Source of the DNA: a virus
Direction: 5' to 3' (one strand)
DNA: 53,175 nt
IMG/VR virus record: IMGVR_UViG_3300025652_000006
Coordinates: 1-53,175 of that record
The notes beneath the pieces are model-generated. The model ran no database searches. It worked only from the letters and a program-made list of their open reading frames with translations, and was not told the origin of the DNA. The stretch's first letter is position 1, and the number at the start of each line of letters is the position of its first letter. The translations under genes were made by a program, and so were the position numbers. Positions 14,894 through 23,019 of the stretch are shown one piece after another.

Positions 14894-16491
14894 GCTGCGA
14901 TCATGACTTTCTGAAGTCCCTGCACCCGCAGGGCAAGTGCCCGGTATGCCCAGACGTACCGGTGCATAAGCCCGTGGTGCAAGACATCAGGGCGCGTGCA
15001 CAGGCCGCTAAGATTGAGCTATCCAAGCGATCCCTTTACCACTTTCTGATAAACGGATGGCACGTTCTCGAACCGAACACCCCACTAGAGGGACACTGGC
15101 ACATCAAGACACTGTGCGATCATGTGCAATGGATGTTCGAGCAATGGGGGGGACGCGTACCTCAGGTGACGCAGAACCTTGATGTAAACGTCCCACCAGG
15201 TAGCCTTAAGTCCCGCATCGTGTCGGTGTACGGCCCAGCCTGGGCATGGCTGCCTAGTAACTGGCCTGGCATGTCTTTCCTGTGTCTGTCCTCCACACCG
15301 ACAGTTGCGATCCGTGATGCGGACTACAATAAAGAACTCATAGAGTCCGACTGGTACCGTCAGAGTTTCAATATCCCCTGGCACGTACGCTCTGATGCTG
15401 ACGCTAAGGGGCTGTTCAAAACCACCGCAGGTGGCCTTAGACAGTCGCAGGGGCTCAACGCTAAGATTGTCGGTGTACGTTGTGACTGTCTTCTGTTCGA
15501 CGATCCGAACGATGTTAAGGACATCTCAGACGTTAAACTGCAGCAGGTGGCCAACGGATACCTAGCTGCACGTAACCGCCTTAACGACCTGCGTAAGGGC
15601 TTCAGACTGGTAATCCAGCAGAGGACACACGAGAAGGACCTGTCCGGCAGGCTCCTGGCGTCTGGCGGGTGGGACCACCTGTGTATACCTATGGAGTACT
15701 CTCAGGCAAAGTGTGCGTGCGGTATGGATAAGTGCACCACAAAGCTAGGGACTGATGATCCTCGTACTGTGCCCGGTGAGGTCCTACACCCTGAGCGCAA
15801 CACCCCAGAGGTCCTAGCACAGGAGATGCTTGGCATGGGCAGTCTGGCGTACGCGGGGCAGATGAATCAAAGGCCGGCGCCTGAGGGTGGTGCGATGTTC
15901 AAGCTTGCCGACTGGCGCCACTACGATGAGCTGCCTCGTGACCGGCCCGGCAACCTGCAGACAGGGCAGGGCGTGCTTAGCATTGACTGCACCTTCGGCA
16001 AGGGCAAGCCAGGTGCGCCGCTGCGGGATAGGTGTGCAATGGTAGTTATCTTCCCCAAGGGCAAGGCCACACGCTTTGTAGACTACGCCTTTGCTGAGCG
16101 TATGGGCATCAAGGCGACCATCGCCAAGATCAAAGAGGTCTATGAGATGTACACCGACCCACGCACTGGCGGGCCGATGATCGGCAAGATCCTTATTGAG
16201 AAGGCCGCCAATGGCGAAGCCGTATGCGAGATGCTAGAGGATGAGCTACCGGGCATTAAGCTGATCATCGCCAACACTGACAAGATGTCACGCGCCAATG
16301 CCTGCTTGCCTACGGTCGAGGCGGGGAATATTCGCTTACGCAAGAATGCCCCGTGGGATGAGCAGTTCACTGCTGAACTGGCTGCATTCCCTACCGGGGC
16401 ACATGACGACTATGTCGACGCTTTCACCCAGGCGATCACCGAGATGGCGAGCGACATGGGCGGTAATTTGGCTAACGCTTGCGTGCTTTAG
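14890..16491 (+). CDS. terL: Terminase large subunit
   Basis: DNA-packaging motor of 533 residues. Seen: an adenine-binding region, a Walker A variant VPPGSLKS (about 101-108), Walker B CLLFDDPND (199-207), and nuclease-domain acidic residues in LSIDCTF and, near the end, HDDYVDA. A CACGMDKC knuckle (275-282) and an N-terminal CPVC are extra putative metal sites. The start is GTG, overlapping the upstream TGA. The protein pumps DNA into proheads and cuts concatemers. Its stop overlaps the last bases of a convergent gene. Confidence 0.93.
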   Translation: MSCDHDFLKSLHPQGKCPVCPDVPVHKPVVQDIRARAQAAKIELSKRSLYHFLINGWHVLEPNTPLEGHWHIKTLCDHVQWMFEQWGGRVPQVTQNLDVNVPPGSLKSRIVSVYGPAWAWLPSNWPGMSFLCLSSTPTVAIRDADYNKELIESDWYRQSFNIPWHVRSDADAKGLFKTTAGGLRQSQGLNAKIVGVRCDCLLFDDPNDVKDISDVKLQQVANGYLAARNRLNDLRKGFRLVIQQRTHEKDLSGRLLASGGWDHLCIPMEYSQAKCACGMDKCTTKLGTDDPRTVPGEVLHPERNTPEVLAQEMLGMGSLAYAGQMNQRPAPEGGAMFKLADWRHYDELPRDRPGNLQTGQGVLSIDCTFGKGKPGAPLRDRCAMVVIFPKGKATRFVDYAFAERMGIKATIAKIKEVYEMYTDPRTGGPMIGKILIEKAANGEAVCEMLEDELPGIKLIIANTDKMSRANACLPTVEAGNIRLRKNAPWDEQFTAELAAFPTGAHDDYVDAFTQAITEMASDMGGNLANACVL

Positions 16492-16811
16492 AACGGAATC
16501 ATAGAGCAGCCGGGCCCGTGCTTCTGTAACCCTCCGATCTCCATCGGCATAGGAAGCCCGCAGTCACTACATGTGGAGGCAACAGGCACAGGGGCGAACT
16601 CCAAACTGTACGTATCCCCTAGCTTAGGGTGGGACAGAGACAGCATTGTGTCGTGCATAGGGATACCTCTTGGCCAGTCTGTAGCACCTACCTCCAGTTT
16701 TGCCTGAATCTGTACCCTAAATAAAGGCACCCGGCCGTCTCTGAGCCGAACGGACGTGCGATCCTCTCGCGTGGCCATTTGGATCCCAATCACTGTGTAT
16801 GTAATTTTCAT
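16488..16811 (-). CDS. Hypothetical protein with C-terminal zinc knuckle (107 aa)
   Basis: I start at MKITYTVIG (16811), which overlaps the upstream stop (ATGA). Near the C-terminus TCSDCGLPM and a later C form a possible zinc site. It is the last gene of the leftward accessory block and runs into the terminase stop. Confidence 0.62.
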   Translation of the reverse strand: MKITYTVIGIQMATREDRTSVRLRDGRVPLFRVQIQAKLEVGATDWPRGIPMHDTMLSLSHPKLGDTYSLEFAPVPVASTCSDCGLPMPMEIGGLQKHGPGCSMIPF

Positions 16812-17176
16812 ATCTGATTTACCCTTTCCAATGCCGCAGGTAACGTGCACGGGCGCGCGTACCACTGTGGCTCTTTTCTCTGTAGACACTGTCCTACCAC
16901 ACGATCGTGGTCGATGACAATGCGCATTTCAATCTCGTATCCTTGTGTGCGATAACGCTCCCACGTGGTTTCGATGTGGTGCGGTGTAACGCGGTCTACC
17001 GTCCACCCTAGCAGTGTGAGTCTTTCGACCATGTCGCCTTGCTTGCGCTCGGTGTACGTCTTTGTGACGTTGAAATGGGTGTACGTGCAGGATGCCCACA
17101 GCAGTAGACACGACAGTGCGGCCGCTGCTAGGTTTCTGGTCTCGGCGGTCGACTCGTACCATGTCTTCTTAAGCAT
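16808..17176 (-). CDS. Putative membrane-anchored or lipoprotein (122 aa)
   Basis: A hydrophobic segment near residues 17-31 (LAAAALSCLLLWASC) follows charged residues and ends in a Cys, resembling a signal anchor or lipobox. The remaining domain is basic and would be periplasmic. Its start overlaps the stop of the metalloprotease gene, so the two are likely co-expressed. Confidence 0.55.
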   Translation of the reverse strand: MLKKTWYESTAETRNLAAAALSCLLLWASCTYTHFNVTKTYTERKQGDMVERLTLLGWTVDRVTPHHIETTWERYRTQGYEIEMRIVIDHDRVVGQCLQRKEPQWYARPCTLPAALERVNQI

Positions 17177-17646
17177 TACCAGCCCCTTTCACATGCTATA
17201 CGGTTTGGCTCTTTAAGCACGTCCCAAAATGCGTCATGGTCGTGTGATCCATTGTAGCTGCCGAACAGCTCAAAGTGTAGCGCGTGGCCGAACTCATGCA
17301 CAAGCGCACTGCCGCATGTCTTCTCGGGATCCTTATTGGAGACCGCCACGTAGACCTCCTCTAAAGACCACATACGCCCATAGTTACACTCGCCACGGTA
17401 GATTACCATGGACAGGCCGTTCTTAGGGCAGATCGTATCCGTCCAATAGACCACGGCATCCGTGTGCATGTCCCCTAGGTCGACACCGTAATGGTCTTCA
17501 ACCGCTAACTGAGTAGTAAAAAGTACCTTGCTTTGGTTAAAGACGCCGATGCGGTCTGAGACCACGATCCCCCGCTCCTCTGGTGTCATGACGCCGCCGC
17601 ATGCGGCTAAGAGTACGATAAACAACGCTAGCGTTTGTTTAATCAT
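17176..17646 (-). CDS. Secreted lipoprotein zinc metalloprotease (zincin)
   Basis: The 156-residue protein begins with a lipoprotein signal (hydrophobic stretch ending LLAAC, lipobox Cys about 16). Near residue 115 it has HEFGHALHFELFG, an HExxH zinc motif with a third His, followed by SHDHDAFW. Four more Cys residues could pair in the periplasm. The predicted product is an envelope-anchored peptidase. It sits two genes from an M23 endopeptidase, so envelope breakdown or blocking superinfection are both possible. No close phage family is recalled. Confidence 0.72.
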   Translation of the reverse strand: MIKQTLALFIVLLAACGGVMTPEERGIVVSDRIGVFNQSKVLFTTQLAVEDHYGVDLGDMHTDAVVYWTDTICPKNGLSMVIYRGECNYGRMWSLEEVYVAVSNKDPEKTCGSALVHEFGHALHFELFGSYNGSHDHDAFWDVLKEPNRIACERGW

Positions 17647-18278
17647 AGAGGCACCTCACAGATTCCCCCTAGGAATTCAATGGCGTCTTCCGGTATCTCG
17701 TCAGGATGATCCCCGAAGGCACACCTAGACACGAAGTCAGTCAGTCGCTCAATCTCCGCATCCTTCTCGGCCAACTTGGCGTCCCGCTGCCTCTCCGTGT
17801 ACGTTAGTGCTGCCAATAATAGGGCTGCACCGTCGCCTGAAAGTTCCTCCTTCACGACTTGGACACCATCGCGTGCAACCATCGCGATTGCAGTGCTCAA
17901 TGCGGATCCACTGGCGTCAATGCCTACCATGACAGTCTGCGAGTCTTGTAGCCGTTCAATCTCCGCCGCCTGTTGGCGTATCGTCTCGTCCTGGCTCGCT
18001 GCCCATGCCTCTCGTGCGTCGACCTCTGATGCGAGTTGAGCAACCTCCTCCACCAGCGCAATCACTGTCTTCGGGTCGGCTGAGGCGATATGTGCGGCAT
18101 CGGCCATAGCGTTCTCATCCATATATGCGCCTGATAAATAGTGCTCTGCACCATCCTTCGTGCGCACCCACACAGATTCACCACCATCGTACGGAACGAA
18201 CCAGGTGCCCTGGGTAGCCGCCTTCGCCTTCGCGAGCACGTCTGCGCGTTTTTCCGGTGTTAGTTTCATCGTGTCCAT
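17643..18278 (-). CDS. Ead/Ea22-like protein
   Basis: The 211-residue protein contains the segment AAHIASADPKTVIALV (about residues 62-77), characteristic of the Ead/Ea22-like phage family. Glu/Ala-rich coiled-coil regions surround a central domain (about 115-165). Members are accessory proteins of lambdoid and other phages with no firm role. Its start overlaps the end of the M23 gene. Confidence 0.65.
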   Translation of the reverse strand: MDTMKLTPEKRADVLAKAKAATQGTWFVPYDGGESVWVRTKDGAEHYLSGAYMDENAMADAAHIASADPKTVIALVEEVAQLASEVDAREAWAASQDETIRQQAAEIERLQDSQTVMVGIDASGSALSTAIAMVARDGVQVVKEELSGDGAALLLAALTYTERQRDAKLAEKDAEIERLTDFVSRCAFGDHPDEIPEDAIEFLGGICEVPL

Positions 18279-18835
18279 CCTCTCAAAAAGTGCTCAGGGT
18301 CGATGGCCTGGCGCGCTCGGTTCCATCGTCCACCTTTTAGGCGTTTATCGGTGTCCCATATTTCAAAATGCAAGTGATTAACACCCTGTCGACCGGCTTT
18401 AGGTGCGTGGGACACTAGCCCAAGGAAGTCCCCCTCTAAGAGCGTCTCACCGAGAGATACCTCTACGTCTTTAAGGTGCCTGTACACGCTCATGTAACGC
18501 CCGTGAGACAGGTAGACCGCTGTACCGTTGCCATCTGTCACAACACGTACCACGGTGCCTGCAGAGCACGCCACAGCCAGCACATTACTAGGGCAGTAAA
18601 AGTGCCGAGTGTAGACCGGCTTATCAAAAGCACCCGACTTAGGGCGGCGGTACATCAGATCAACACCATAGTGTCCTTTGCCGTTGCGCTTTGCCCTTGG
18701 CCCCTTGCGCTCAAAACCATCAGTCACCACAGGGTGGATACCCGGCAGGCAAAGTGGCATGGTGCCCTCTTTAAGGTAATTAGGCTCAGGGCAAGGCTTG
18801 ACGCCAAGCAATGCCTGTAGTAGTTGATTCCACAT
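18266..18835 (-). CDS. M23-family peptidoglycan endopeptidase
   Basis: The 189-residue protein has the LytM/M23 zinc motifs: HYGVDL (first His and Asp), a LSHGRYMSVYRHL strand, and HLHFE with the catalytic and zinc His. Beta-rich linkers containing G-D and GETL match the family. No clear signal peptide is seen, so it would need a holin or act from outside. It is the best endolysin candidate but lies 28 kb from the holin-like genes, inside an accessory block. Confidence 0.85.
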   Translation of the reverse strand: MWNQLLQALLGVKPCPEPNYLKEGTMPLCLPGIHPVVTDGFERKGPRAKRNGKGHYGVDLMYRRPKSGAFDKPVYTRHFYCPSNVLAVACSAGTVVRVVTDGNGTAVYLSHGRYMSVYRHLKDVEVSLGETLLEGDFLGLVSHAPKAGRQGVNHLHFEIWDTDKRLKGGRWNRARQAIDPEHFLRGWTR

Positions 18836-18996
18836 TATGACTGCTCCGCATACACGAGTGCGATCACCAGTGCGACGATCTGCCGGCTTGGTATACCGTG
18901 CGAGTCCGCTAGTGCCTGCATGGCACTCTTGTCTCGATAGGCCTCGCCTACCTTGGTAAGTATGCAGTGCACCTTCTGCTGTTTCTGGTCTGTCAT
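18835..18996 (-). CDS. Small helical protein (53 aa)
   Basis: The frame reads MTDQKQQKVHCIL and ends in an amphipathic helix with IVALVIALVYA. GGAG precedes the ATG, and the TAA overlaps the next ATG. No family is recognised. Confidence 0.58.
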   Translation of the reverse strand: MTDQKQQKVHCILTKVGEAYRDKSAMQALADSHGIPSRQIVALVIALVYAEQS

Positions 18997-19154
18997 AGTA
19001 TCTCCTCGATCATTTTTGCGATTTTCTCCCGTGCATTAAATACACGCACCTTGCGTATACCACGCTGCTCGGGGTTTAGGTTTTTAGGCGTGTACTTGTA
19101 CGCCTGATTTAGTGCCTCGTGGATTGTCATCAGATCTTTGATATCTAAAGACAC
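18993..19154 (-). CDS. Small basic protein (53 aa)
   Basis: The frame starts at GTG 19154, with AGAAGGTGATCAC before it, inside the end of the upstream gene. The protein is basic (about 12 Lys/Arg) and helical. Its TGA overlaps the next ATG. Confidence 0.56.
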   Translation of the reverse strand: MSLDIKDLMTIHEALNQAYKYTPKNLNPEQRGIRKVRVFNAREKIAKMIEEIL

Positions 19155-19318
19155 GTGATCACCTTCTGCCCCAGGTACCTGTCAAAGAACATCCCGAGGA
19201 TCTCTGTACGTACCTTATCGCGGTACCGTCGTGATGTCCACCAGGACCAAGCTACACGTACGTTTACGGTGCCGTCTGTCTCGGTCAGGTTCAGTGATCG
19301 TATCCCGATTCGATTCAT
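19145..19318 (-). CDS. Small Trp/Arg-rich protein (57 aa)
   Basis: The frame has RVAWSWWTSRRYRDKV in the middle. It overlaps the upstream gene's stop (ATGA) and encloses the start of the following gene. Function is unknown. Confidence 0.58.
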   Translation of the reverse strand: MNRIGIRSLNLTETDGTVNVRVAWSWWTSRRYRDKVRTEILGMFFDRYLGQKVITCL

Positions 19319-19641
19319 AGGTTCTCCTCAATGTAGTCGGCGATTTCTGAGAATGAGGTGCCTAGGTCATTCATACGCATTAGGTCAGATGCGTATCCAC
19401 TGCCGACGCCCGTCTTTGCAAGGTACCCACCGGCCAGCACTGCACTATTTTCTTGAAAGGTGCACCGCTGTGACGTTGCCCTAAAATCCCATGCGTCTTC
19501 CCCTTCGACCTCCTCAACAAGTACACCCAGACAGCAGTACTTGGCCCCGTCAGGTGTCAATCGACACAATGCCCCATCGCCTTGTGTGTAGTCTCCACTA
19601 CGTAGTGCAGCGACCCATTTCTTTTTGATTTCTTGATTCAT
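19315..19641 (-). CDS. Conserved phage protein of unknown function (108 aa)
   Basis: The opening MNQEIKKKWVAALRSGDY matches a small protein family frequent in phages and prophages. The rest includes GAKYCCLGVL and an acidic C-terminus. Function is unknown. It is coupled to both neighbours. Confidence 0.7.
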   Translation of the reverse strand: MNQEIKKKWVAALRSGDYTQGDGALCRLTPDGAKYCCLGVLVEEVEGEDAWDFRATSQRCTFQENSAVLAGGYLAKTGVGSGYASDLMRMNDLGTSFSEIADYIEENL

Positions 19642-19796
19642 AGTAATCTCTCCTTTGTTTCTGCGATGTAGTCCACCGCTTGCTCATGTGTTGGGAATGT
19701 ACACTCAATGTACCCCTGATAGTCAAGCTCTATTCGTGCTTTGTACCCGTACGCGGTGCGGGTGATGGTGCTATCTCCTGGCTCTTCCTGGTTCAT
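19638..19796 (-). CDS. Small hypothetical protein (52 aa)
   Basis: The frame opens MNQEEPGDST and contains AYGYKARIELDY. A very strong AAGGAGAG site precedes the ATG after a 100-bp gap, so it may head its own transcript. Its stop overlaps the next start. Confidence 0.62.
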   Translation of the reverse strand: MNQEEPGDSTITRTAYGYKARIELDYQGYIECTFPTHEQAVDYIAETKERLL

Positions 19797-19893
19797 ATTC
19801 TCTCCTTTTGCACGGTGTGTGCCAGCGTATGAGGTAAAGTAAAACTTTAGGTGTGGCGTATAAGTGCCTGTATTTGTTTCTCAGTACAGGACC

Positions 19894-19907
19894 TGCACTA
19901 TAGTGCA
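19894..19907. promoter_or_regulatory. Perfect 14-bp palindrome at a gene end
   Basis: TGCACTATAGTGCA spans the TAG stop of the gene ending at 19898. Next to it, CCTGTA and TACAGG form a longer inverted repeat. This could be an operator or part of an mRNA end structure in the gap 19797-19897. Confidence 0.4.
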
Positions 19908-20374
19908 TGAGACAAGATGGCGCACCTGTCGTTTATTTGGTCGATCGTAGGCAGGTGCCCACAGTAAGAGTCACCAGGGCGTACCTGACTGTATCTGAAG
20001 TCCTTAGGCCAGGTAAACAGCACACGCTCTTCTGAGTCGACGAGAACCACAGTGGCTACGTTCCACACAGAAGCACCGGTATTCTCGAATGTGACCGACT
20101 CTGTACTGGGAGTGACTTTTTTTACAGCATAGAGCGCCCCATCCGCATCACGTAATTCTACGTAGTACGGACCTTGATCTAGGTAGGAGGTACGCTCTCC
20201 AGGATAGAGGATGCCTTCCTGTATGCCTGTGCCCTTGCACGTCGGACAAGGTGCAGCCGCTGCCTTGTCGATAAGCGCCCGCACAGCCTCTGCCATGGTG
20301 CCACCTTGCTTCTGCAGGTAGCGCCGCTGGGCATCGGTGAAACGTACCTGCTGCACGTGCACTAGTTTACTCAT
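19898..20374 (-). CDS. Hypothetical protein with CxxCxGxG knuckle (158 aa)
   Basis: I start at MSKLVHVQQ (20374), eight bases into the upstream gene. The N-terminal part resembles a short DNA-binding helical unit (QRRYLQKQGG, AVRALIDKA). A DnaJ-like half-site CPTCKGTG follows, then a beta-rich domain with two Cys. Function is unknown. Confidence 0.65.
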   Translation of the reverse strand: MSKLVHVQQVRFTDAQRRYLQKQGGTMAEAVRALIDKAAAAPCPTCKGTGIQEGILYPGERTSYLDQGPYYVELRDADGALYAVKKVTPSTESVTFENTGASVWNVATVVLVDSEERVLFTWPKDFRYSQVRPGDSYCGHLPTIDQINDRCAILSHAL

Positions 20375-20624
20375 GATTAAGATCCTCAAGTTCGATCCTG
20401 TAGACAGGCTCTGGGGATTCGAAAAGTTCATCCATACGATCTGTCCAGCTACGATGACAGACCACGACTGCCTGATCACATTCTAGGTATGTCGACCAAA
20501 GTACAGGCGCATGGCCACCGGCCCACGCCGCATGCGCTGCCACAAACTCGTCCGCTGCTGCCTTGAGAGAGGACGACGCGTCATTGAGCCTATGTCTGGC
20601 TGTTTCGGACTTATCACTACGCAT
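20367..20624 (-). CDS. Hypothetical helical protein (85 aa)
   Basis: This is an Ala/Glu-rich helical protein with Trp and Cys in the middle. It overlaps both neighbours by eight bases. No family is recognised. Confidence 0.63.
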   Translation of the reverse strand: MRSDKSETARHRLNDASSSLKAAADEFVAAHAAWAGGHAPVLWSTYLECDQAVVVCHRSWTDRMDELFESPEPVYRIELEDLNHE

Positions 20625-20802
20625 GATCGTACCCGGCTAGCAAGGCTGCCTCGGCATGCTCAAAGGATCGGGCAAATTGGCGTTTTGCGCCTGTGGCTTT
20701 TGACCACCAGGACCGATCGGCCAGATTGATAGCGCCCACCTTGTCACCGTCTAGAAAGTACTCGATGACACCAGGGTTTTGCGCGTGTTGTTTTTTCTCC
20801 AT
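20617..20802 (-). CDS. Hypothetical protein (61 aa), first gene of the leftward block
   Basis: I start at MEKKQHAQ (20802), behind AAAAGGGT. The protein has DRSWWSKATGAKR in its middle. It is the promoter-proximal gene of the accessory block that runs left to 16488. Confidence 0.6.
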   Translation of the reverse strand: MEKKQHAQNPGVIEYFLDGDKVGAINLADRSWWSKATGAKRQFARSFEHAEAALLAGYDHA

Positions 20803-20854
20803 ACCCTTTTGTAGCCTACACAATCTGTGGTGTCTATAGGTTTCTTATTTTATT

Positions 20855-20884
20855 TTGATAGAAGGATGTTTTTCCCAAAATAAA
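20855..20884 (+). promoter_or_regulatory. Candidate rightward promoter, copy 2 (TTGATA-18-AATAAA)
   Basis: TTGATA at 20855-20860 and AATAAA at 20879-20884 are 18 bases apart, exactly as in copies 1 and 3. Similarity to copy 3 extends further left (a TTTTATTTTG run). Confidence 0.55.
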
Positions 20885-20888
20885 ACTA

Positions 20889-21010
20889 TAAGCTCAGAGG
20901 ACCTTGTCGGCCTACCCGCCGGGTTCCCCCTTGGGGGGCCACCCTAGGAGGGGCCTAGACCGATCCGAAGTGAGCTTAACCATTTGTATTATAGGTCTTT
21001 TCGTCCTTGT
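20889..21010 (+). ncRNA. Structured leader element, copy 2
   Basis: The basal stem is an uninterrupted 8 bp: TAAGCTCA (20889-20896) with TGAGCTTA (20971-20978). GGA/TCC and TCGG/CCGA follow inward, with a CCCC-CTTG-GGGG hairpin at the top. The downstream TTTGTATTATAGGTCTTT is shared with the other copies. It precedes the endonuclease-portal operon. Confidence 0.65.
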
Positions 21011-21041
21011 AGGTCCTCTCTAGGCGGGTTATTCTCCACGT

Positions 21042-21413
21042 GTGACCGATGAGAAAAAGAAGGAAAGAGCGCGCAAGAGTCGGATCTGGCATCACCAAAA
21101 TAGGGACAGGGCGCTAGCCAGACAGAAAAAGTACAGGGATGAGAACCCTGACAAGGTCAGAGCGACTCAGCGCAAATCTCGATATGGCGTCACCCAGGAG
21201 CAGTATGACAACCTCTTGATTGAGCAAGCGTACTGCTGTGCCATATGTGTCCTGCCACCTAGAAAAGGCAGGCCACTATCGGTAGATCATTGCCACACAA
21301 CGGGCAAGATTCGAGGGCTCCTATGTAACAAGTGCAACCTTACGCTAGGAAGGTTCGGGGACGACTTAGCAGGAATTATGAGGGTCGCAGCCTATCTTAA
21401 AGGCGAACTCTGA
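21042..21413 (+). CDS. Recombination endonuclease VII-like protein
   Basis: The 123-residue protein matches the T4 endonuclease VII/HNH family: CCAIC (about 65-69) and a CNKCN pair hold the structural zinc, and VDHCHTTGKIRGLLC is the catalytic segment, with the His and Asn spaced as in the family. A basic helical N-terminus would bind DNA. The enzyme resolves branched DNA before packaging or assists terminase. It starts at GTG. Confidence 0.86.
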   Translation: MTDEKKKERARKSRIWHHQNRDRALARQKKYRDENPDKVRATQRKSRYGVTQEQYDNLLIEQAYCCAICVLPPRKGRPLSVDHCHTTGKIRGLLCNKCNLTLGRFGDDLAGIMRVAAYLKGEL

Positions 21414-21461
21414 TAGCCTCTACAGTATAGGTTCACTTTTCCGCGATTAGCTTATTTCCCG

Positions 21462-21470
21462 TGCTATATT
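21462..21470 (+). promoter_or_regulatory. Extended -10 box before the portal gene (TGCTATATT)
   Basis: The box lies in non-coding DNA, and the hexamer ends six bases before the ATG at 21477. The predicted transcript would start essentially at the start codon (leaderless). No clear -35 is seen, as is usual for extended -10 promoters. Confidence 0.45.
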
Positions 21471-21476
21471 AGGTTA

Positions 21477-23018
21477 ATGGCAAAACCTAAAGGGAATCCG
21501 AACATGGTAAAGGGGCGACCATCGATTAACCCTAAAGGCAGAGGCGGCCTCAAGGCACGCATCGATAGCGGTGCATTAGTACATGCTGACGGATGGCGCA
21601 ACCTGATCTCTGGCGTCAATGTGGCCGCCTATGATAAGCGCATGGCCTCGCACCCTGTCTGTGCTGACGTATCCTATGAAGACGCACAGGCGATCTGGCG
21701 TGGCGATGATGTAGGCGGGCGGGCAGTAGAAATCCCAGCTGAGGACATGATCCGCCAGGGGTTCGATTTCATCGCCGATGCCAAAGACGATGAGAGTCTA
21801 GATACCTCAGAGATCCAAGAGCAAGTCGAGAAGGCTTGGAAGGACCTGGGCGTGTTCCCGATCTTCAAAGAGGCTCTCATGAAGCGGGATGCATACGGCG
21901 GGTGTGCGGTGCTAGTCGGCGCCAAGGATAGCCAGGCAGATCTGACAATCCCCCTCAAGATAAAGAACGTGCGAGAGATCTCCTTTATGAACGTCTTTGA
22001 CAAGACGGAAATCATGCCAGAGTATTATTACGGCAATCCTAGAGAGGCCAATTACGGCAAGCCTGCAGTCTTTCAGATCGTGCCACGGGGCACCGGCCAG
22101 ACAGAGGACGGCGTGGTACACCATGAGATCATCCTGATCCACGAGTCCCGCCTTCTCGTTTTCAATGGCCGCCAGGTAGCAAGCCAGATCTCAGGTGACG
22201 GGTGGGGCGATAGCATCTTTGTACAGATGCACGATGTACTAAGGGATTTCAATGCGTCATGGGACGGCACAGGTAGTCTTGTTCAGGAGTTTGGCCAAGC
22301 GACGATTAAGCTCAAGGGCCTAAATGCCCTGCTGTGCACTGCCGATGGTGAGACACAACTAGCCTCACGCCTGCAGGCCATGCAGCTAGCCAAGAGCACA
22401 CTCAAAGCGACGGTACTAGACTCAGAGGATGAGTGGCTAAGACAGTCAGATAGCCTCTCAGGTCTGTCTGAGATCCTCCGGCAATACATGGGACGCATGT
22501 CAAGCGCATGTCGTGGCATCCCGATCACAAAACTTTTTGGCGTCGCACCCTCAGGGTTGAACGCATCGGGGGATAGTGATATCGCTCAATGGGATGATCG
22601 TGTCAAGTCAATGCAGGTGGACGGGGTTCTGCCGAACCTAGAGAAGCTCACACGCATTATTCTCTCAGCGAATAGCATCAAGTGTAAAGAGTGGTCGATT
22701 GTACCACGTCCGCTTAGGCAGCAGACCGACAAGGAGAAGGCCGAGACGCGCAAGATCGTAGCTGAGACGGATGCTATCTATGCGGGTATCGGGGCACTTT
22801 CAGCCGATGAGATCGCCGAGTCAAGATTTTCAGGTGATGTCTATTCTATGGAGACTGTGGTAGACTTTGAAGACAGGTCAGCACTAGAGGCAGAAATGCA
22901 GGCAGAGCAGGACCTCCTAATGAAGCAAGCCGAAACCCCTAACCCAAACCAGGCGCCGGCACCTGCCGAGGGCGAGAGTGCCGAACCTGGGGCCGAAAAG
23001 GCCAAGGAGCAGAAATAG
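21477..23018 (+). CDS. Portal protein (DUF1073/HI1409 family)
   Basis: The 513-residue protein has the DUF1073 portal hallmarks: an early AEDMIRQGFDF segment, the central YGGCAVLVG, RLLVFNGR, and FGVAPSGLNASGDSD motifs. The C-terminus is Glu/Ala/Pro-rich, with a coiled helix from about 440. Twelve copies form the head vertex through which DNA enters. An endonuclease VII gene lies upstream and a MuF-like gene downstream, the usual order. Confidence 0.88.
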   Translation: MAKPKGNPNMVKGRPSINPKGRGGLKARIDSGALVHADGWRNLISGVNVAAYDKRMASHPVCADVSYEDAQAIWRGDDVGGRAVEIPAEDMIRQGFDFIADAKDDESLDTSEIQEQVEKAWKDLGVFPIFKEALMKRDAYGGCAVLVGAKDSQADLTIPLKIKNVREISFMNVFDKTEIMPEYYYGNPREANYGKPAVFQIVPRGTGQTEDGVVHHEIILIHESRLLVFNGRQVASQISGDGWGDSIFVQMHDVLRDFNASWDGTGSLVQEFGQATIKLKGLNALLCTADGETQLASRLQAMQLAKSTLKATVLDSEDEWLRQSDSLSGLSEILRQYMGRMSSACRGIPITKLFGVAPSGLNASGDSDIAQWDDRVKSMQVDGVLPNLEKLTRIILSANSIKCKEWSIVPRPLRQQTDKEKAETRKIVAETDAIYAGIGALSADEIAESRFSGDVYSMETVVDFEDRSALEAEMQAEQDLLMKQAETPNPNQAPAPAEGESAEPGAEKAKEQK

Positions 23019-23019
23019 T

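Noticed and set aside
21477-23018. Possible anti-CBASS (Acb1-like) activity of the portal
   Set aside because: The DUF1073 family name has been linked to Acb1-like proteins, but this sequence has full-length portal features and the right gene order; no Acb1 catalytic HxT pair was seen.
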